Below, one piece after another: positions 1 to 12,821 of a stretch of 64,000 nucleotides of DNA (position 1 is its first letter; each line of letters begins with the position of its first letter). A program made the translations under genes and the position numbers. The stretch is taken from positions 1-64,000 of the forward strand of contig JAKTNV010000738.1 in NCBI GenBank assembly GCA_022747635.1, written 5' to 3'. The DNA is from Hetaerina americana. Taxonomy: Eukaryota > Arthropoda > Insecta > Odonata > Calopterygidae. The notes below the pieces were generated by a model that was not told the origin of the DNA, made no database searches, and worked only from the letters and a program-made list of their open reading frames with translations.

Positions 1-1250
1 ATTGTTGTTTTTCGCAATATTTTTAGAAATTTGGGCTCTTTTAGTAACATTAACACCTGGGCTGACGCATCTTTTATGATCTTTTATTGTCTTTCAGGAT
101 TCATTCTGGGTTTTATTTTGTTTATTTGATGAAAATGAACAACAATACACACCTTGGATACATTTTTTTTTGATTTGTGTCGAGTGAATTTTCACCTAGT
201 ACCCAAAGGGGGGGTATTGGGACTTTTCATGGAAAAATGTGAAAAATTAAATTTTCTAAAAATGAAATAATTGCCTTCTAAACACCTCAAATATTCACTC
301 AAAAACAGAAGATTGTTGTTTTTCGCAATATTTTTAGAAATTTGGGCTCTTTTAGTAACATTAACACCTGGGCTGAAGCACCTTTTATGATCATTTATTG
401 TCTTTCAGGATACATTCTGGGTTTATTTTGTTTATTTCATGAAAATGAACAACAATACACACCCTGGAAACATTTATGTTTGAATTGTGTCGAGTGAGAT
501 TTTCACCTAGAACCCAAAGGGGGGGGTATTGGCACTTTTCATGGAAAAATGTGAAAAATTAAAATTTCTAAAAATGAAATAAATGCCTTCTAAACACCTC
601 AAACATTCACTCTAAAACAGAAGATTGTTGTTTTTCGCAATATTTTTAGAAATTTGGGCTCTTTTAGTAACATTAACGCTTTCTCTGAAGCAACTTTTAT
701 GCTCATTTCTGTCCTTCAAGATTAATTCTGGGTTTTATTTTGTTTATTTGATGAAAATGAACAACAATACACACCATGGAAACATTTTTGTTTGATTTGT
801 GTCGAGTGAGATTTTCACCTAGAACCCAAAGGGGGGGGGTATTGGCACTTTTCATGGAAAAATGTGAAAAATTAAATTTTCTAAAAATGAAATAAATGCC
901 TTCTAAACACCTCAAACATTCACTCTAAAACAGAAGATTTTTGTTTTTCGCAATATTTTTAGAAATTTGGGCTCTTTTAGTAAAAATAACACTCACGCTT
1001 AAGCATCTTTTATGCTCATTTCATGTCTTTCAGGATTAATTCTGGGTTTTATTATTTTTATTTGATGAAAATGAACAACAATACACACCATGGAAACATT
1101 TTTGTTTGATTTGTGTCAAGTGAGATTTTCACCTAGAACCCAAAGGTGGGGGTATTGGCACTTTTCATGGAAAAATTTGAAAAATTAAATTTTCTAAAAA
1201 TGAAATAAATGCCTTCTAAACACCTCAAACATTCACTCTAAAACAGAAGA

Positions 1251-2501
1251 TTGTTGTTTTTCGCAATATTTTTAGAAATTTGGGCTCTTTTAGTAACATT
1301 AACACTTGGGCTGAAGCATCTTTTATGATCTTTTATTGTCTTTCAGGATTCATTCTGGATTTTATTTTGTTTATTTGATGAAAATGAACAACAATACACA
1401 CCTTGGATACATTTTTGTTTGATTTGTGTCGAGTGAGATTTTCACCTAGAACCCAAAGGGGGGGGTATTGGCACTTTTCATGGAAAAATGTGAAAAATTA
1501 AATTTTCTAAAAATGAAATAAATGCCTTCTAAACACCTCAAACATTCACTCTTAAACAGAAGATTGTTGTTTTTCGCAATATTTTTAGAAATTTGGGCTC
1601 TTTTAGTAACATTAAGACTTTCGCTGAAGCAACTTTTATGCTCATTTCTTGTCTTTCAAGATTAATTCTGGGTTTTATTTTGTTTATTTGATGAAAATGA
1701 ACAACAATACACACCATGGAAACATTTTTGTTTGAATTGTGTCGAGTGAGATTTTCACCTAGAACCCAAAGGGGGGGTATTAGAACTTTTCATGGAAAAA
1801 TGTGAAAAATTAAATTTTCTAAAAATGAAATAAATGCCTTCTAAACACCTCAAACATTCACTCTAAAACAGAAGATTGTTGTTTTTCGCAAAATTTTTAG
1901 AAATTTGGGCCCTTTTAGTAACATTAACAACTGGGCTGTAACATCTTTTATGATCATTTATTGTCTTTCAGGATACATTCTGGGTTTTATTTTGTTTATT
2001 TGATGAAAATGAACAACAATACACACCTTGGATACATTTTTGTTTGATTTGTGTCGAGTGAGATTTTCACCTAGAACCCAAAGGGGGGGGGGTATTGGCA
2101 CTTTTCATGGAAAAATGTGAAAAATTAAATTTTCTAAAAATGAAATAAATGCCTTCTAAACACCTCAAACATTCACTCTAAAACAGAAGATTGTTGTTTT
2201 TCGCAATATTTTTAGAAATTTGGGCTCTTTTAGTAATATTAACACTTGGGCTGAAGCATCTTATAAGATCTTTTATTTTCTTTCAGATTCATTCTGTGTT
2301 TTATTTTGTTTATTTGATGAAAATGAACAACAATACACACCATGGAAACATTTTTGTTTGATTTGTGTCGAGTGAGATTTTCACCTAGAACCCAAAGGGG
2401 GGGTATTTGCACTTTTCATGGAAAAATTTGAAAAATTAAATTTTCTAAAAATGAAATAAATGCTTTCTAAACACCTCAAACATTCACTCTAAAACAGAAG
2501 A
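1251..2501 (+). repeat. Four-monomer tandem block, copy A
   Basis: Monomers 1251, 1564, 1876 and 2191 have four distinct markers: TCTGGATTTTATT; AAGACTTTCGCTG with TATTAGAACTTT; GGGCTGTAACATC; and CTTATAAGATC. The same four follow immediately at 2502, 2815, 3127 and 3443 with offsets of 1251-1252 bp. Private variants such as AAGACTTTCGC and GGGCTGTAACATC occur nowhere else that I noticed, so the duplication is local and recent. Confidence 0.88.
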
Positions 2502-3754
2502 TTGTTGTTTTTCGCAATATTTTTAGAAATTTGGGCTCTTTTAGTAACATTAACACTTGGGCTGAAGCATCTTTTATGATCTTTTATTGTCTTTCAGGAT
2601 TCATTCTGGATTTTATTTTGTTTATTTGATGAAAATGAACAACAATACACACCTTGGATACATTTTTGTTTGATTTGTGTCGAGTGAGATTTTCACCTAG
2701 AACCCAAAGGGGGGGGTATTGGCACTTTTCATGGAAAAATGTGAAAAATTAAATTTTCTAAAAATGAAATAAATGCCTTCTAAACACCTCAAACATTCAC
2801 TCTTAAACAGAAGATTGTTGTTTTTCGCAATATTTTTAGAAATTTGGGCTCTTTTAGTAACATTAAGACTTTCGCTGAAGCAACTTTTATGCTCATTTCT
2901 TGTCTTTCAAGATTAATTCTGGGTTTTATTTTGTTTATTTGATGAAAATGAACAACAATACACACCATGGAAACATTTTTGTTTGAATTGTGTCGAGTGA
3001 GATTTTCACCTAGAACCCAAAGGGGGGGTATTAGAACTTTTCATGGAAAAATGTGAAAAATTAAATTTTCTAAAAATGAAATAAATGCCTTCTAAACACC
3101 TCAAACATTCACTCTAAAACAGAAGATTGTTGTTTTTCGCAAAATTTTTAGAAATTTGGGCCCTTTTAGTAACATTAACAACTGGGCTGTAACATCTTTT
3201 ATGATCATTTATTGTCTTTCAGGATACATTCTGGGTTTTATTTTGTTTATTTGATGAAAATGAACAACAATACACACCTTGGATACATTTTTGTTTGATT
3301 TGTGTCGAGTGAGATTTTCACCTAGAACCCAAAGGGGGGGGGGGTATTGGCACTTTTCATGGAAAAATGTGAAAAATTAAATTTTCTAAAAATGAAATAA
3401 ATGCCTTCTAAACACCTCAAACATTCACTCTAAAACAGAAGATTGTTGTTTTTCGCAATATTTTTAGAAATTTGGGCTCTTTTAGTAATATTAACACTTG
3501 GGCTGAAGCATCTTATAAGATCTTTTATTTTCTTTCAGGATTCATTCTGTGTTTTATTTTGTTTATTTGATGAAAATGAACAACAATACACACCATGGAA
3601 ACATTTTTGTTTGATTTGTGTCGAGTGAGATTTTCACCTAGAACCCAAAGGGGGGGTATTTGCACTTTTCATGGAAAAATTTGAAAAATTAAATTTTCTA
3701 AAAATGAAATAAATGCTTTCTAAACACCTCAAACATTCACTCTAAAACAGAAGA
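2502..3754 (+). repeat. Four-monomer tandem block, copy B
   Basis: This is the second copy of the 1251-2501 block and shares all of its private variants. Differences seen are a G-run length change (ten against eleven G near 2085 and 3338) and one base in the CTTATAAGATC monomer: copy A has TTTCTTTCAGATT, copy B TTTCTTTCAGGATT. The open frame at 3443 is intact in copy B but not in copy A, an accident of that single base. Confidence 0.88.
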
Positions 3755-4693
3755 TTGTTGTTTTTCGCAATATTTTTAGAAATTTGGGCTCTTTTAGTAA
3801 CATTAACACCTGGGCTGAAGCATCTTTTATGATCTTTTGTTGTCTTTCAGGATTCATTCTGGGTTTTATTTTGTTTATTTGATGAAAATGAACAACAATA
3901 CACACCTTGGAAACATTTTTGTTTGATTTGTGTCGAGTGAGATTTTCACCTAGAACCCAAAGGGGGGGGTATTGGCACTTTTCATGGAAAAATGTGAAAA
4001 ATTAAATTTTCTAAAAATGAAATAAATGCCTTCTAAACACCTCAAACATTCACTCTAAAACAGAAGATTTTTGTTTTTCGCAATATTTTTAGAAATTTGG
4101 GCTCTTTTAGTAAAAATAACACTTACGCTGAAGCATCTTTTATGCTCATTTCATGTCTTTCAGGATTAATTCTGGGTTTTATTTTGTTTATTTGATGAAA
4201 ATGAACAACAATACGCACCATGGAAACATTTTTGTTTGATTTGTGCCAAGAGAGATTTTCACCTAGAACCCAAAGGTGGGGGTATTGGCACTTTTCATGG
4301 AAAAATTTGAAAAATTAAATTTTCTAAAAATGAAATAAATGCCTTCTTAACACCTCAAACATTCACTCTAAAACAGAAGATTGTTGTTTTTCGCAATATT
4401 TTTAGAAATTTGGGCTCTTTTAGTAACATTAACACTTGGGCTGAAGCATCTTTTATGATCTTTTATTGTCTTTCAGGATTCATTCTGGATTTTATTTTGT
4501 TTATTTGATGAAAATGAAAAACAATACACACCTTGGATACATTTTTGTTTGATTTGTGTCGAGTGAGATTTTCACCTAGAACCCAAAGGGGGGGGCATTG
4601 GCACTTTTCATGGAAAAATGTGAAAAATTAAATTTTCTAAAAATGAAATAAATGCCTTCTAAACACCTCAAACATTCACTCTAAAACAAAAGA

Positions 4694-7600
4694 TTGTTGT
4701 TTTTCGCAATATTTTTAGAAATTTGGGCTCTTTTAGTAACATTAACACCTGGGCTGACGCATCTTTTATGATCTTTTATTGTCTTTCAGGATTCATTCTG
4801 GGTTTTATTTTGTTTATTTGATGAAAATGAACAACAATACACACCTTGGATACATTTTTTTTTGATTTGTGTCGAGTGAATTTTCACCTAGTACCCAAAG
4901 GGGGGGTATTGGGACTTTTCATGGAAAAATGTGAAAAATTAAATTTTCTAAAAATGAAATAATTGCCTTCTAAACACCTCAAATATTCACTCAAAAACAG
5001 AAGATTGTTGTTTTTCGCAATATTTTTAGAAATTTGGGCTCTTTTAGTAACATTAACACCTGGGCTGAAGCACCTTTTATGATCATTTATTGTCTTTCAG
5101 GATACATTCTGGGTTTTATTTTGTTTATTTCATGAAAATGAACAACAATACACACCCTGGAAACATTTATGTTGGATTTGTGTCGAGTGAGATTTTCACC
5201 TAGAACCCAAAGGGGGGGGTATTGGCACTTTTCATGGAAAAATGAGAAAAATTAAATTTTCTAAAAATGAAATAAATGCCTTGTAAACACCTCAAACATT
5301 CACTCTAAAACAGAAGATTGTTGTTTTTCGCAATATTTTTAGAAATTTGGGCTCTTTTAGTAACATTAACACCTGGGCTGAAGCATCTTTTATGATCTTT
5401 TATTGTCTTTCAGGATTCATTCTGGGTTTTATTTTGTTTATTTGATGAAAATGAACAACAATACACACCTTGGATACATTTTTGTTTGATTTGTGTCGAG
5501 TGAGATTTTCACCTAGAACCCAAAGGTGGGGGTATTGGCACTTTTCATGGAAAAATGTGAAAAATTAAAATTTCTAAAAATGAAATAAATGCCTTCTAAA
5601 CACCTTAAACATTCACTCTAAAACAGAAGATTGTTGTTTTTCGCAATATTTTTAGAAATTTGGGCTCTTTTAGTAACATTAACGCTTTCTCTGAAGCAAC
5701 TTTTATGCTCATTTCTTGTCCTTCAAGATTAATTCTGGGTTTTATTTTGTTTATTTGATGAAAATGAACAACAATACACACCATGGAAACATTTTTGTTT
5801 GATTTGGGTCGAGTGAGATTTTCACCTAGAACCCAAAGGGGGGGGTATTGGCACTTTTCATGGAAAAATGTGAAAAATTAAATTTTCTAAAAATGAAATA
5901 AATGCCTTCTAAACACCTCAAACATTCACTCTAAAACAGAAGATTTTTGTTTTTCGCAATATTTTTTAAAATTTGGGCTCTTTTAGTAAAAATAACACTC
6001 ACGCTTAAGCATCTTTTATGCTCATTTCATGTCTTTCAGGATTAATTCTGGGTTTTATTATTTTTATTTGATGAAAATGAACAACAATACACACCATGGA
6101 AACATTTTTGTTTGATTTGTGTCAAGTGAGATTTTCACCTAGAACCCAAAGGTGGGGGTATTGGCACTTTTCATGGAAAAATTTGAAAAATTAAATTTTC
6201 TAAAAATGAAATAAATGCCTTCTAAACACCTCAAACATTCACTCTAAAACAGAAGATTGTTGTTTTTCGCAATATTTTTAGAAATTTGGGCTCTTTTAGT
6301 AACATTAACACTTGGGCTGAAGCATCTTTTATGATCTTTTATTGTCTTTCAGGATTCATTCTGGATTTTATTTTGTTTATTTGATGAAAATGAACAACAA
6401 TACACACCTTGGATACATTTTTGTTTGATTTGTGTCGAGTGAGATTTTCACCTAGAACCCAAAGGGGGGGTATTGGCACTTTTCATGGAAAAATGTGAAA
6501 AATTAAATTTTCTAAAAATGAAATAAATGCCTTCTAAACACCTCAAACATTCACTCTTAAACAGAAGATTGTTGTTTTTCGCAATATTTTTAGAAATTTG
6601 GGCTCTTTTAGTAACATTAACACTTTCGCTGAAGCAACTTTTATGCTCATTTCTTGTCTTTCAAGATTAATTCTGGGTTTTATTTTGTTTATTTGATGAA
6701 AATGAACAACAATACACACCATGGAAACATTTTTGTTTGAATTGTGTCGAGTGAGATTTTCACCTAGAACCCAAAGGGGGGGGTATTGGAACTTTTCATG
6801 GAAAAATGTGAAAAATTAAATTTTCTAAAAATGAAATAAATGCCTTCTAAACACCTCAAACATTCACTCTAAAACAGAAGATTGTTGTTTTTCGCAAATT
6901 TTTTAGAAATTTGGGCCCTTTTAGTAACATTAACAACTGGGCTGAAGCATCTTTTATGATCATTTATTGTCTTTCAGGATACATTCTGGGTTTTATTTTG
7001 TTTATTTGATGAAAATGAACAACAATACACACCTTGGATACATTTTTGTTTGATTTGTGTCGAGTGAGATTTTCACCTAGAACCCAAAGGGGGGGGTATT
7101 GGCACTTTTCATGGAAAAATGTGAAAAATTAAATTTTCTAAAAATGAAATAAATGCCTTCTAAACACCTCAAACATTCACTCTAAAACAGAAGATTGTTG
7201 TTTTTCGCAATATTTTTAGAAATTTGGGCTCTTTTAGTAATATTAACACTTGGGCTGAAGCATCTTATAAGATCTTTTATTTTCTTTCAGGATTCATTCT
7301 GTGTTTTATTTTGTTTATTTGATGAAAATGAACAACAATACACACCATGGAAACATTTTTGTTTGATTTGTGTCGAGTGAGATTTTCACCTAGAACCCAA
7401 AGGGGGGGTATTTGCACTTTTCATGGAAAAATTTGAAAAATTAAATTTTCTAAAAATGAAATAAATGCTTTCTAAACACCTCAAACATTCACTCTAAAAC
7501 AGAAGATTGTTGTTTTTCGCAATATTTTTAGAAATTTGGGCTCTTTTAGTAACATTAACACCTGGGCTGAAGCATCTTTTATGATCTTTTGTTGTCTTTC

Positions 7601-8444
7601 AGGATTCATTCTGGATTTTATTTTGTTTATTTGATGAAAATGAACAACAATACACACCTTGGAAACATTTTTGTTTGATTTGTGTCGAGTGAGATTTTCA
7701 CCTAGAACCCAAAGGGGGGGGTATTGGCACTTTTCATGGAAAAATGTGAAAAATTAAATTTTCTAAAAATGAAATAAATGCCTTCTAAACACCTCAAACA
7801 TTCACTCTAAAACAGAAGATTTTTGTTTTTCGCAATATTTTTAGAAATTTGGGCTCTTTTAGTAAAAATAACACTTACGCTGAAGCATCTTTTATGCTCA
7901 TTTCATGTCTTTCAGGATTAATTCTGGGTTTTATTTTGTTTATTTGATGAAAATGAACAACAATACGCACCATGGAAACATTTTTGTTTGATTTGTTCCA
8001 AGAGAGATTTTCACCTAGAACCCAAAGGTGGGGGTATTGGCACTTTTCATGGAAAAATTTGAAAAATTAAATTTTCTAAAAATGAAATAAATGCCTTCTA
8101 AACACCTCAAACATTCACTCTAAAACAGAAGATTGTTGTTTTTCGCAATATTTTTAGAAATTTGGGCTCTTTTAGTAACATTAACACTTGGGCTGAAGCA
8201 TCTTTTATGATCTTTTATTGTCTTTCAGGATTTATCTGGATTTTATTTTGTTTATTTGATGAAAATGAACAACAATACACACCTTGGATACATTTTTGTT
8301 TGATTTGTGTCGAGTGAGATTTTCACCTAGAACCCAAAGGGGGGGGCATTGGCACTTTTCATGGAAAAATGTGAAAAATTAAATTTTCTAAAAATGAAAT
8401 AAATGCCTTCTAAACACCTCAAACATTCACTCTAAAACAAAAGA
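4694..8444 (+). repeat. 12-monomer HOR, copy 2 (3751 bp)
   Basis: Twelve monomers start at 4694, 5005, 5318, 5631, 5944, 6257, 6569, 6882, 7195, 7507, 7820 and 8133. The next unit starts at 8445 with the same GGGCTGACGCATC marker. This is the simplest form of the domain I HOR in the window and serves as reference for copy 1. Markers include GGGCTGAAGCACC with TTTCATGAAAATG (5005), CGCTTTCTCTG (5631) and TTGTTCCAAGAGAG (7820). Confidence 0.85.
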
Positions 8445-8755
8445 TTGTTGTTTTTCGCAATATTTTTAGAAATTTGGGCTCTTTTAGTAACATTAACACC
8501 TGGGCTGACGCATCTTTTATGATCTTTTATTGTCTTTCAGGATTCATTCTGGGTTTTATTTTGTTTATTTGATGAAAATGAACAACAATACACACCTTGG
8601 ATACATTTTTTTTTTATTTGTGTCGAGTGAATTTTCACCTAGTACCCAAAGGGGGGGTATTGGGACTTTTCATGGAAAAATGTGAAAAATTAAATTTTCT
8701 AAAAATGAAATAATTGCCTTCTAAACACCTCAAATATTCACTCAAAAACAGAAGA
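8445..8755 (+). repeat. Marker monomer GGGCTGACGCATC (311 bp)
   Basis: One of five monomers with GGGCTGACGCATC, at 2, 4694, 8445, 22515 and 29708. Most also have GTGAATTTTCACCTAG followed by TACCC, and TAATTGCC. The copies at 8445 and 22515 share a T-run variant (ACATTTTTTTTTTATTTG) that separates them from the 2 and 4694 copies, supporting a common origin of their surroundings. It is the monomer before the 19-monomer HOR copies at 8756 and 22826. Confidence 0.8.
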
Positions 8756-9068
8756 TTGTTGTTTTTCGCAATATTTTTAGAAATTTGGGCTCTTTTAGTA
8801 ACATTAACACCTGGGCTGAAGCACCTTTTATGATCATTTATTGTCTTTCAGGATACATTCTGGGTTTTATTTTGTTTATTTCATGAAAATGAACAACAAT
8901 ACACACCCTGGAAACATTTATGTTGGATTTGTGTCGAGTGAGATTTTCACCTAGAACCCAAAGGGGGGGGTATTGACACTTTTTATGGAGAAATGTAAAA
9001 AATTAAATTTCCTAAAAATGAAATAAATGCCTTCTAAACACCTCAAACATTCACTCTAAAACAGAAGA

Positions 9069-10003
9069 TTGTTGTTTTTCGCAATATTTTTAGAAATTTG
9101 GGCTCTTTTAGTAACATTAACACCTCGGCTGAAGCATCTTTTATGAACATTTATTGTTTTTCAGGATACATTCTGGGTTTTTTTTTGTTTATTTGATGAA
9201 AATAAACAACAATACACACCTTGGATACATTTTTGTTTGATTTGTGTCGAGTGAGATTTTCACCTAGAACCCAAAGGGGGGGGTATTGGCACTTTTCATG
9301 GAAAAATGAGAAAAATTAAATTTTCTAAAAATGAAATAAATGCCTTCTAAACACCTCAAACATTCACTCTAAAACAGAAGATTGTTGTTTTTCGCAATAT
9401 TTTTAGAAATTTGGGCTCTTTTAGTAACATTAACACTTTCGCTGAAGCAACTTTTATGCTCATTTCATGTCTTTAGGATTCATTCTGGGTTTTATTTTGT
9501 TTATTCGATGAAAATGAACAACAATACACACCATGGAAACATTTTTGATTGATTTGTGTCGAGTGAGATTTTCACCTAGAACCCAAAGGGGGGGTATTGG
9601 CACTTTTCATGGAAAAATGTGAAAAATTAAATTTTCTAAAAATGAAATAAATACCTTCTAAACACCTCAAACAATCACTCTAAAATAGAAGATTGTTGTT
9701 TTTCGCAATATTTTTAGAAATTTGGGCTCTTTTAGTAACAATAACACTTGCGCTGAAGCATCTTTTATGCTCATTTCTTGTTTTTCAGGATTAATTCTGT
9801 GTTTTATTTTTTTTATTTGTTGAAAATGAACAACAATACACACCATGAAAACATTTTTATTTGATTTGTGCAAGTTAGATTTTCACCTAGAACCCAAAGG
9901 GGGGGTATTGGCACTTTTCAAGGAAAAATGTGAAAAATTAAATTTTCTAAAAATGAAATAAATGCCTTCTAAACACCTCAAACATTCACTCTAAAACAGA
10001 AGA
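9069..10003 (+). repeat. Three-monomer block inside X1, first copy
   Basis: Monomers 9069 (ACACCTCGGCTG), 9382 (CTTTCGCTG with shortened GTCTTTAGGATT) and 9693 (AACAATAACACTTGCG with GTGCAAGTTAG) recur at 10004, 10317 and 10629 with offsets of 935-936 bp. The copies at 9382 and 10317 share the missing bases in GTCTTTAGG. The block is present in X2 and X3 as well, so the triplication predates the 19-monomer amplification. Confidence 0.82.
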
Positions 10004-10946
10004 TTGTTGTTTTTCGCAATATTTTTAGAAATTTAGTCTCTTTTAGTAACATTAACACCTCGGCTGAAGCATCTTTTATGATCATTTATTGTTTTTCAGG
10101 ATACATTCTGGGTTTTTTTTTGTTTATTTGATGAAAATGAACAACAATACACACCTTGGATACATTTTTGTTTGATTTGTGTCGAGTGAGATTTTCACCT
10201 AGAACCCAAAGGGGGGGGTATTGGCACTTTTCATGGAAAAATGTGAAAAATTAAATTTTCTAAAAATGAAATTAATGCCTTGTAAACACCTCAAACATTC
10301 ACTCTAAAACAGAAGATTGTTGTTTTTCGCAATATTTTTAGAAATTTTGGCTCTTTTAGTAACATTAACACCTTCGCTGAAGCAACTTTTATGCTCATTT
10401 CATGTCTTTAGGATTAATTCTGGGTTTTATTTTGTTTATTCGATGAAAATGAACAACAATACACACCATGGAAACATTTTTGATTGATTTGTGTCGAGTG
10501 AGATTTTCACCTAGAACCCAAAGGGGGGGGTATTGGCACTTTTCATGGAAAAATGTGAAAAATTAAATTTTCTAAAAATGAAATAAATGCCTTCTAAACA
10601 CCTCAAACATTCACTCTAAAATAGAAGATTGTTGTTTTTCGCAATATTTTTAGAAATTTGGGCTCTTTTAGTAACAATAACACTTGCGCTGAAGCATCTT
10701 TTAGCTCATTTCTAGTCTTTCAGGATTAATTCTGTGTTTTATTTTGTTTATTTGATGAAAATGAACAACAATACACACCATGGAAACATTTTTATTTGAT
10801 TTGTGCAAGTTAGATTTTCACCTAGAACCCGAAGGGGGGGTTCTTTTTCATTGGCACTTTTCAAGGAAAAATGTGAAAAATTAAATTTTCTAAAAATGAA
10901 ATAAATGCCTTCTAAAAACCTCAAACATTCACTCTAAAACAGAAGA
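10004..10946 (+). repeat. Three-monomer block inside X1, second copy
   Basis: Second copy of the 9069-10003 block. Its third monomer (10629-10946) is 318 bp because the G run is followed by TTCTTTTTCATTGG instead of TATTGG (10841-10853), with AACCCGAAGG in place of AACCCAAAGG. The same changed monomer is at 16570 and 24699, one per HOR copy. Confidence 0.82.
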
Positions 10947-12821
10947 TTGTTGTTTTTCGCAATATTTTTAGAAATTTAGGCTCTTTTAGTAACATTAACA
11001 CCTGGGCTGAAGCATCTTTTATGATCTTTTGTTGTCTTTCAGGATTCATTCTGGGTTTTATTTTGTTTATTTGATGAAAATGAACAACAATACACACCTT
11101 GGATACATTTTTGTTTGATATGTGTCGAGTGAGATTTTCACCTAGAACCCAAAGGGGGGGGTATTGGCACTTTTCATGGAAAAATGTGAAAAATTAAATT
11201 TTCTAAAAATGAAATAAATGCCTTCTAAACACCTCAAACATTCACTCTAAAACAGAAGATTTTTGTTTTTCGCAATATTTTTAGAAATTTGGGCTCTTTT
11301 AGTAAAAATAACACTCACGCTTAAGCATCTTTTATGCTCATTTCATGTCTTTCAGGATTAATTCTGGGTTTTATTATTTTTTTTTGATGAAAATGAACAA
11401 CAATACACACCATGGAAACATTTTTGTTTGATTTGTGTCAAGTGAGATTTTCACCTAGAACCCAAAGGTGGGGGTATTGGCACTTTTCATGGAAAAATTT
11501 GAAAAATTAAATTTTCTAAAAATGAAATAAATGCCTTCTAAACACCTCAAACATTCACTCTAAAAGAGAAGATTGTTGTTTTTCGCAATATTTTTAGAAA
11601 TTTGGGCTCTTTTAGTAACATTAACACTTGGGCTGAAGCATCTTTTATGATCTTTTATTGTCTTTCAGGATTCATTCTGGATTTTATTTTGTTTATTTGA
11701 TGAAAATGAACAACAATACACACCTTGGATACATTTTTGTTTGATTTGTGTCGAGTGAGATTTTCACCTAGAACCCAAAGGGGGGGTATTGGCACTTTTC
11801 ATGGAAAAATGTGAAAAATTAAATTTTCTAAAAATGAAATAAATGCCTTCTAAACACCTCAAACATTCACTCTTAAACAGAAGATTGTTGTTTTTCGCAA
11901 TATTTTTAGAAATTTGGGCTCTTTTAGTAACATTAACACTTTCGCTGAAGCAACTTTTATGCTCATTTCTTGTCTTTCAAGATTAATTCTGGGTTTTATT
12001 TTGTTTATTTGATGAATTTGAACAACAATACACACCATGGAAACATTTTTGTTTGAATTGTGTCGAGTGAGATTTTCACTTAGAACCCAAAGGGGGGGTA
12101 TTGGAACTTTTCATGGAAAAATGTGAAAAATTAAATTTTCTAAAAATGAAATAAATGCCTTCTAAACACCTCAAACATTCACTCTAAAACAGAAGATTGT
12201 TGTTTTTCGCAAAATTTTTAGAAATTTGGGCCCTTTTAGTAACATTAACAACTGGGCTGAAGCATCTTTTATGATCATTTATTGTCTTTCAGGATACATT
12301 CTGGGTTTTATTTTGTTTATTTGATGAAAATGAACAACAATACACACCTTGGATACATTTTTGTTTGATTTGTGTCGAGTGAGATTTTCACCTAGAACCC
12401 AAAGGGGGGGGTATTGGCACTTTTCAAGGAAAAATGTGAAAAATTAAATTTTCTAAAAATGAAATAAATGCCTTCTAAACACCTCAAACATTCACTCTAA
12501 AACAGAAGATTGTTGTTTTTCGCAATATTTTTAGAAATTTGGGCTCTTTTAGTAATATTAACACTTGGGCTGAAGCATCTTATAAGATCTTTTATTTTCT
12601 TTCAGGATTCATTCTGTGTTTTATTTTGTTTATTTGATGAAAATGAACAACAATACACACCATGGAAACATTTTTGTTTGATTTGTGTCGAGTGAGATTT
12701 TCACCTAGAACCCAAAGGGGGGGTATTTGTACTTTTCATTGAAAAATTTGAAAAATTAAATTTTCTAAAAATGAAATAAATGCCTTCTAAACACCTCAAA
12801 CATTCACTCTAAATCAGAAGA
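10947..12821 (+). repeat. Six-monomer cassette inside X1, first copy (1875 bp)
   Basis: Monomers 10947, 11260, 11573, 11885, 12197 and 12510 recur in order at 12822, 13135, 13448, 13761, 14073 and 14385, with offsets of 1875-1876 bp. Shared private variants are AAAAGAGAAGATTG before 11573 and 13448, GATGAATTTGAAC in 11885 and 13761, and TATTATTTTTTTTTGATG in 11260 and 13135. The cassette types are also those of 5944-7506. Confidence 0.85.

Larger units (their letters stand above)
2..4693 (+). repeat. 12-monomer HOR, copy 1 (expanded to 15 monomers)
   Basis: It begins with the marker monomer GGGCTGACGCATC with GTGAATTTTCACC, as does copy 2 at 4694. Relative to copy 2 it lacks one monomer near 313-624 and has an extra four-monomer duplication at 1251-3754 (12 - 1 + 4 = 15). 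Its last three monomers (3755, 4068, 4381) match 7507, 7820 and 8133 of copy 2. The arrangement is read from ordered monomer types; the direction of change is inferred. Confidence 0.8.

Noticed and set aside
3443..3628. Repeated 61-codon sense open frame, hydrophobic, in many monomers
   Set aside because: It starts at TTG rather than ATG in nearly all copies, ends at a TGA in the conserved GAGTGAG box, and recurs with the satellite period. Changes between monomers include indels and stops. The membrane-like composition follows from T-rich DNA.
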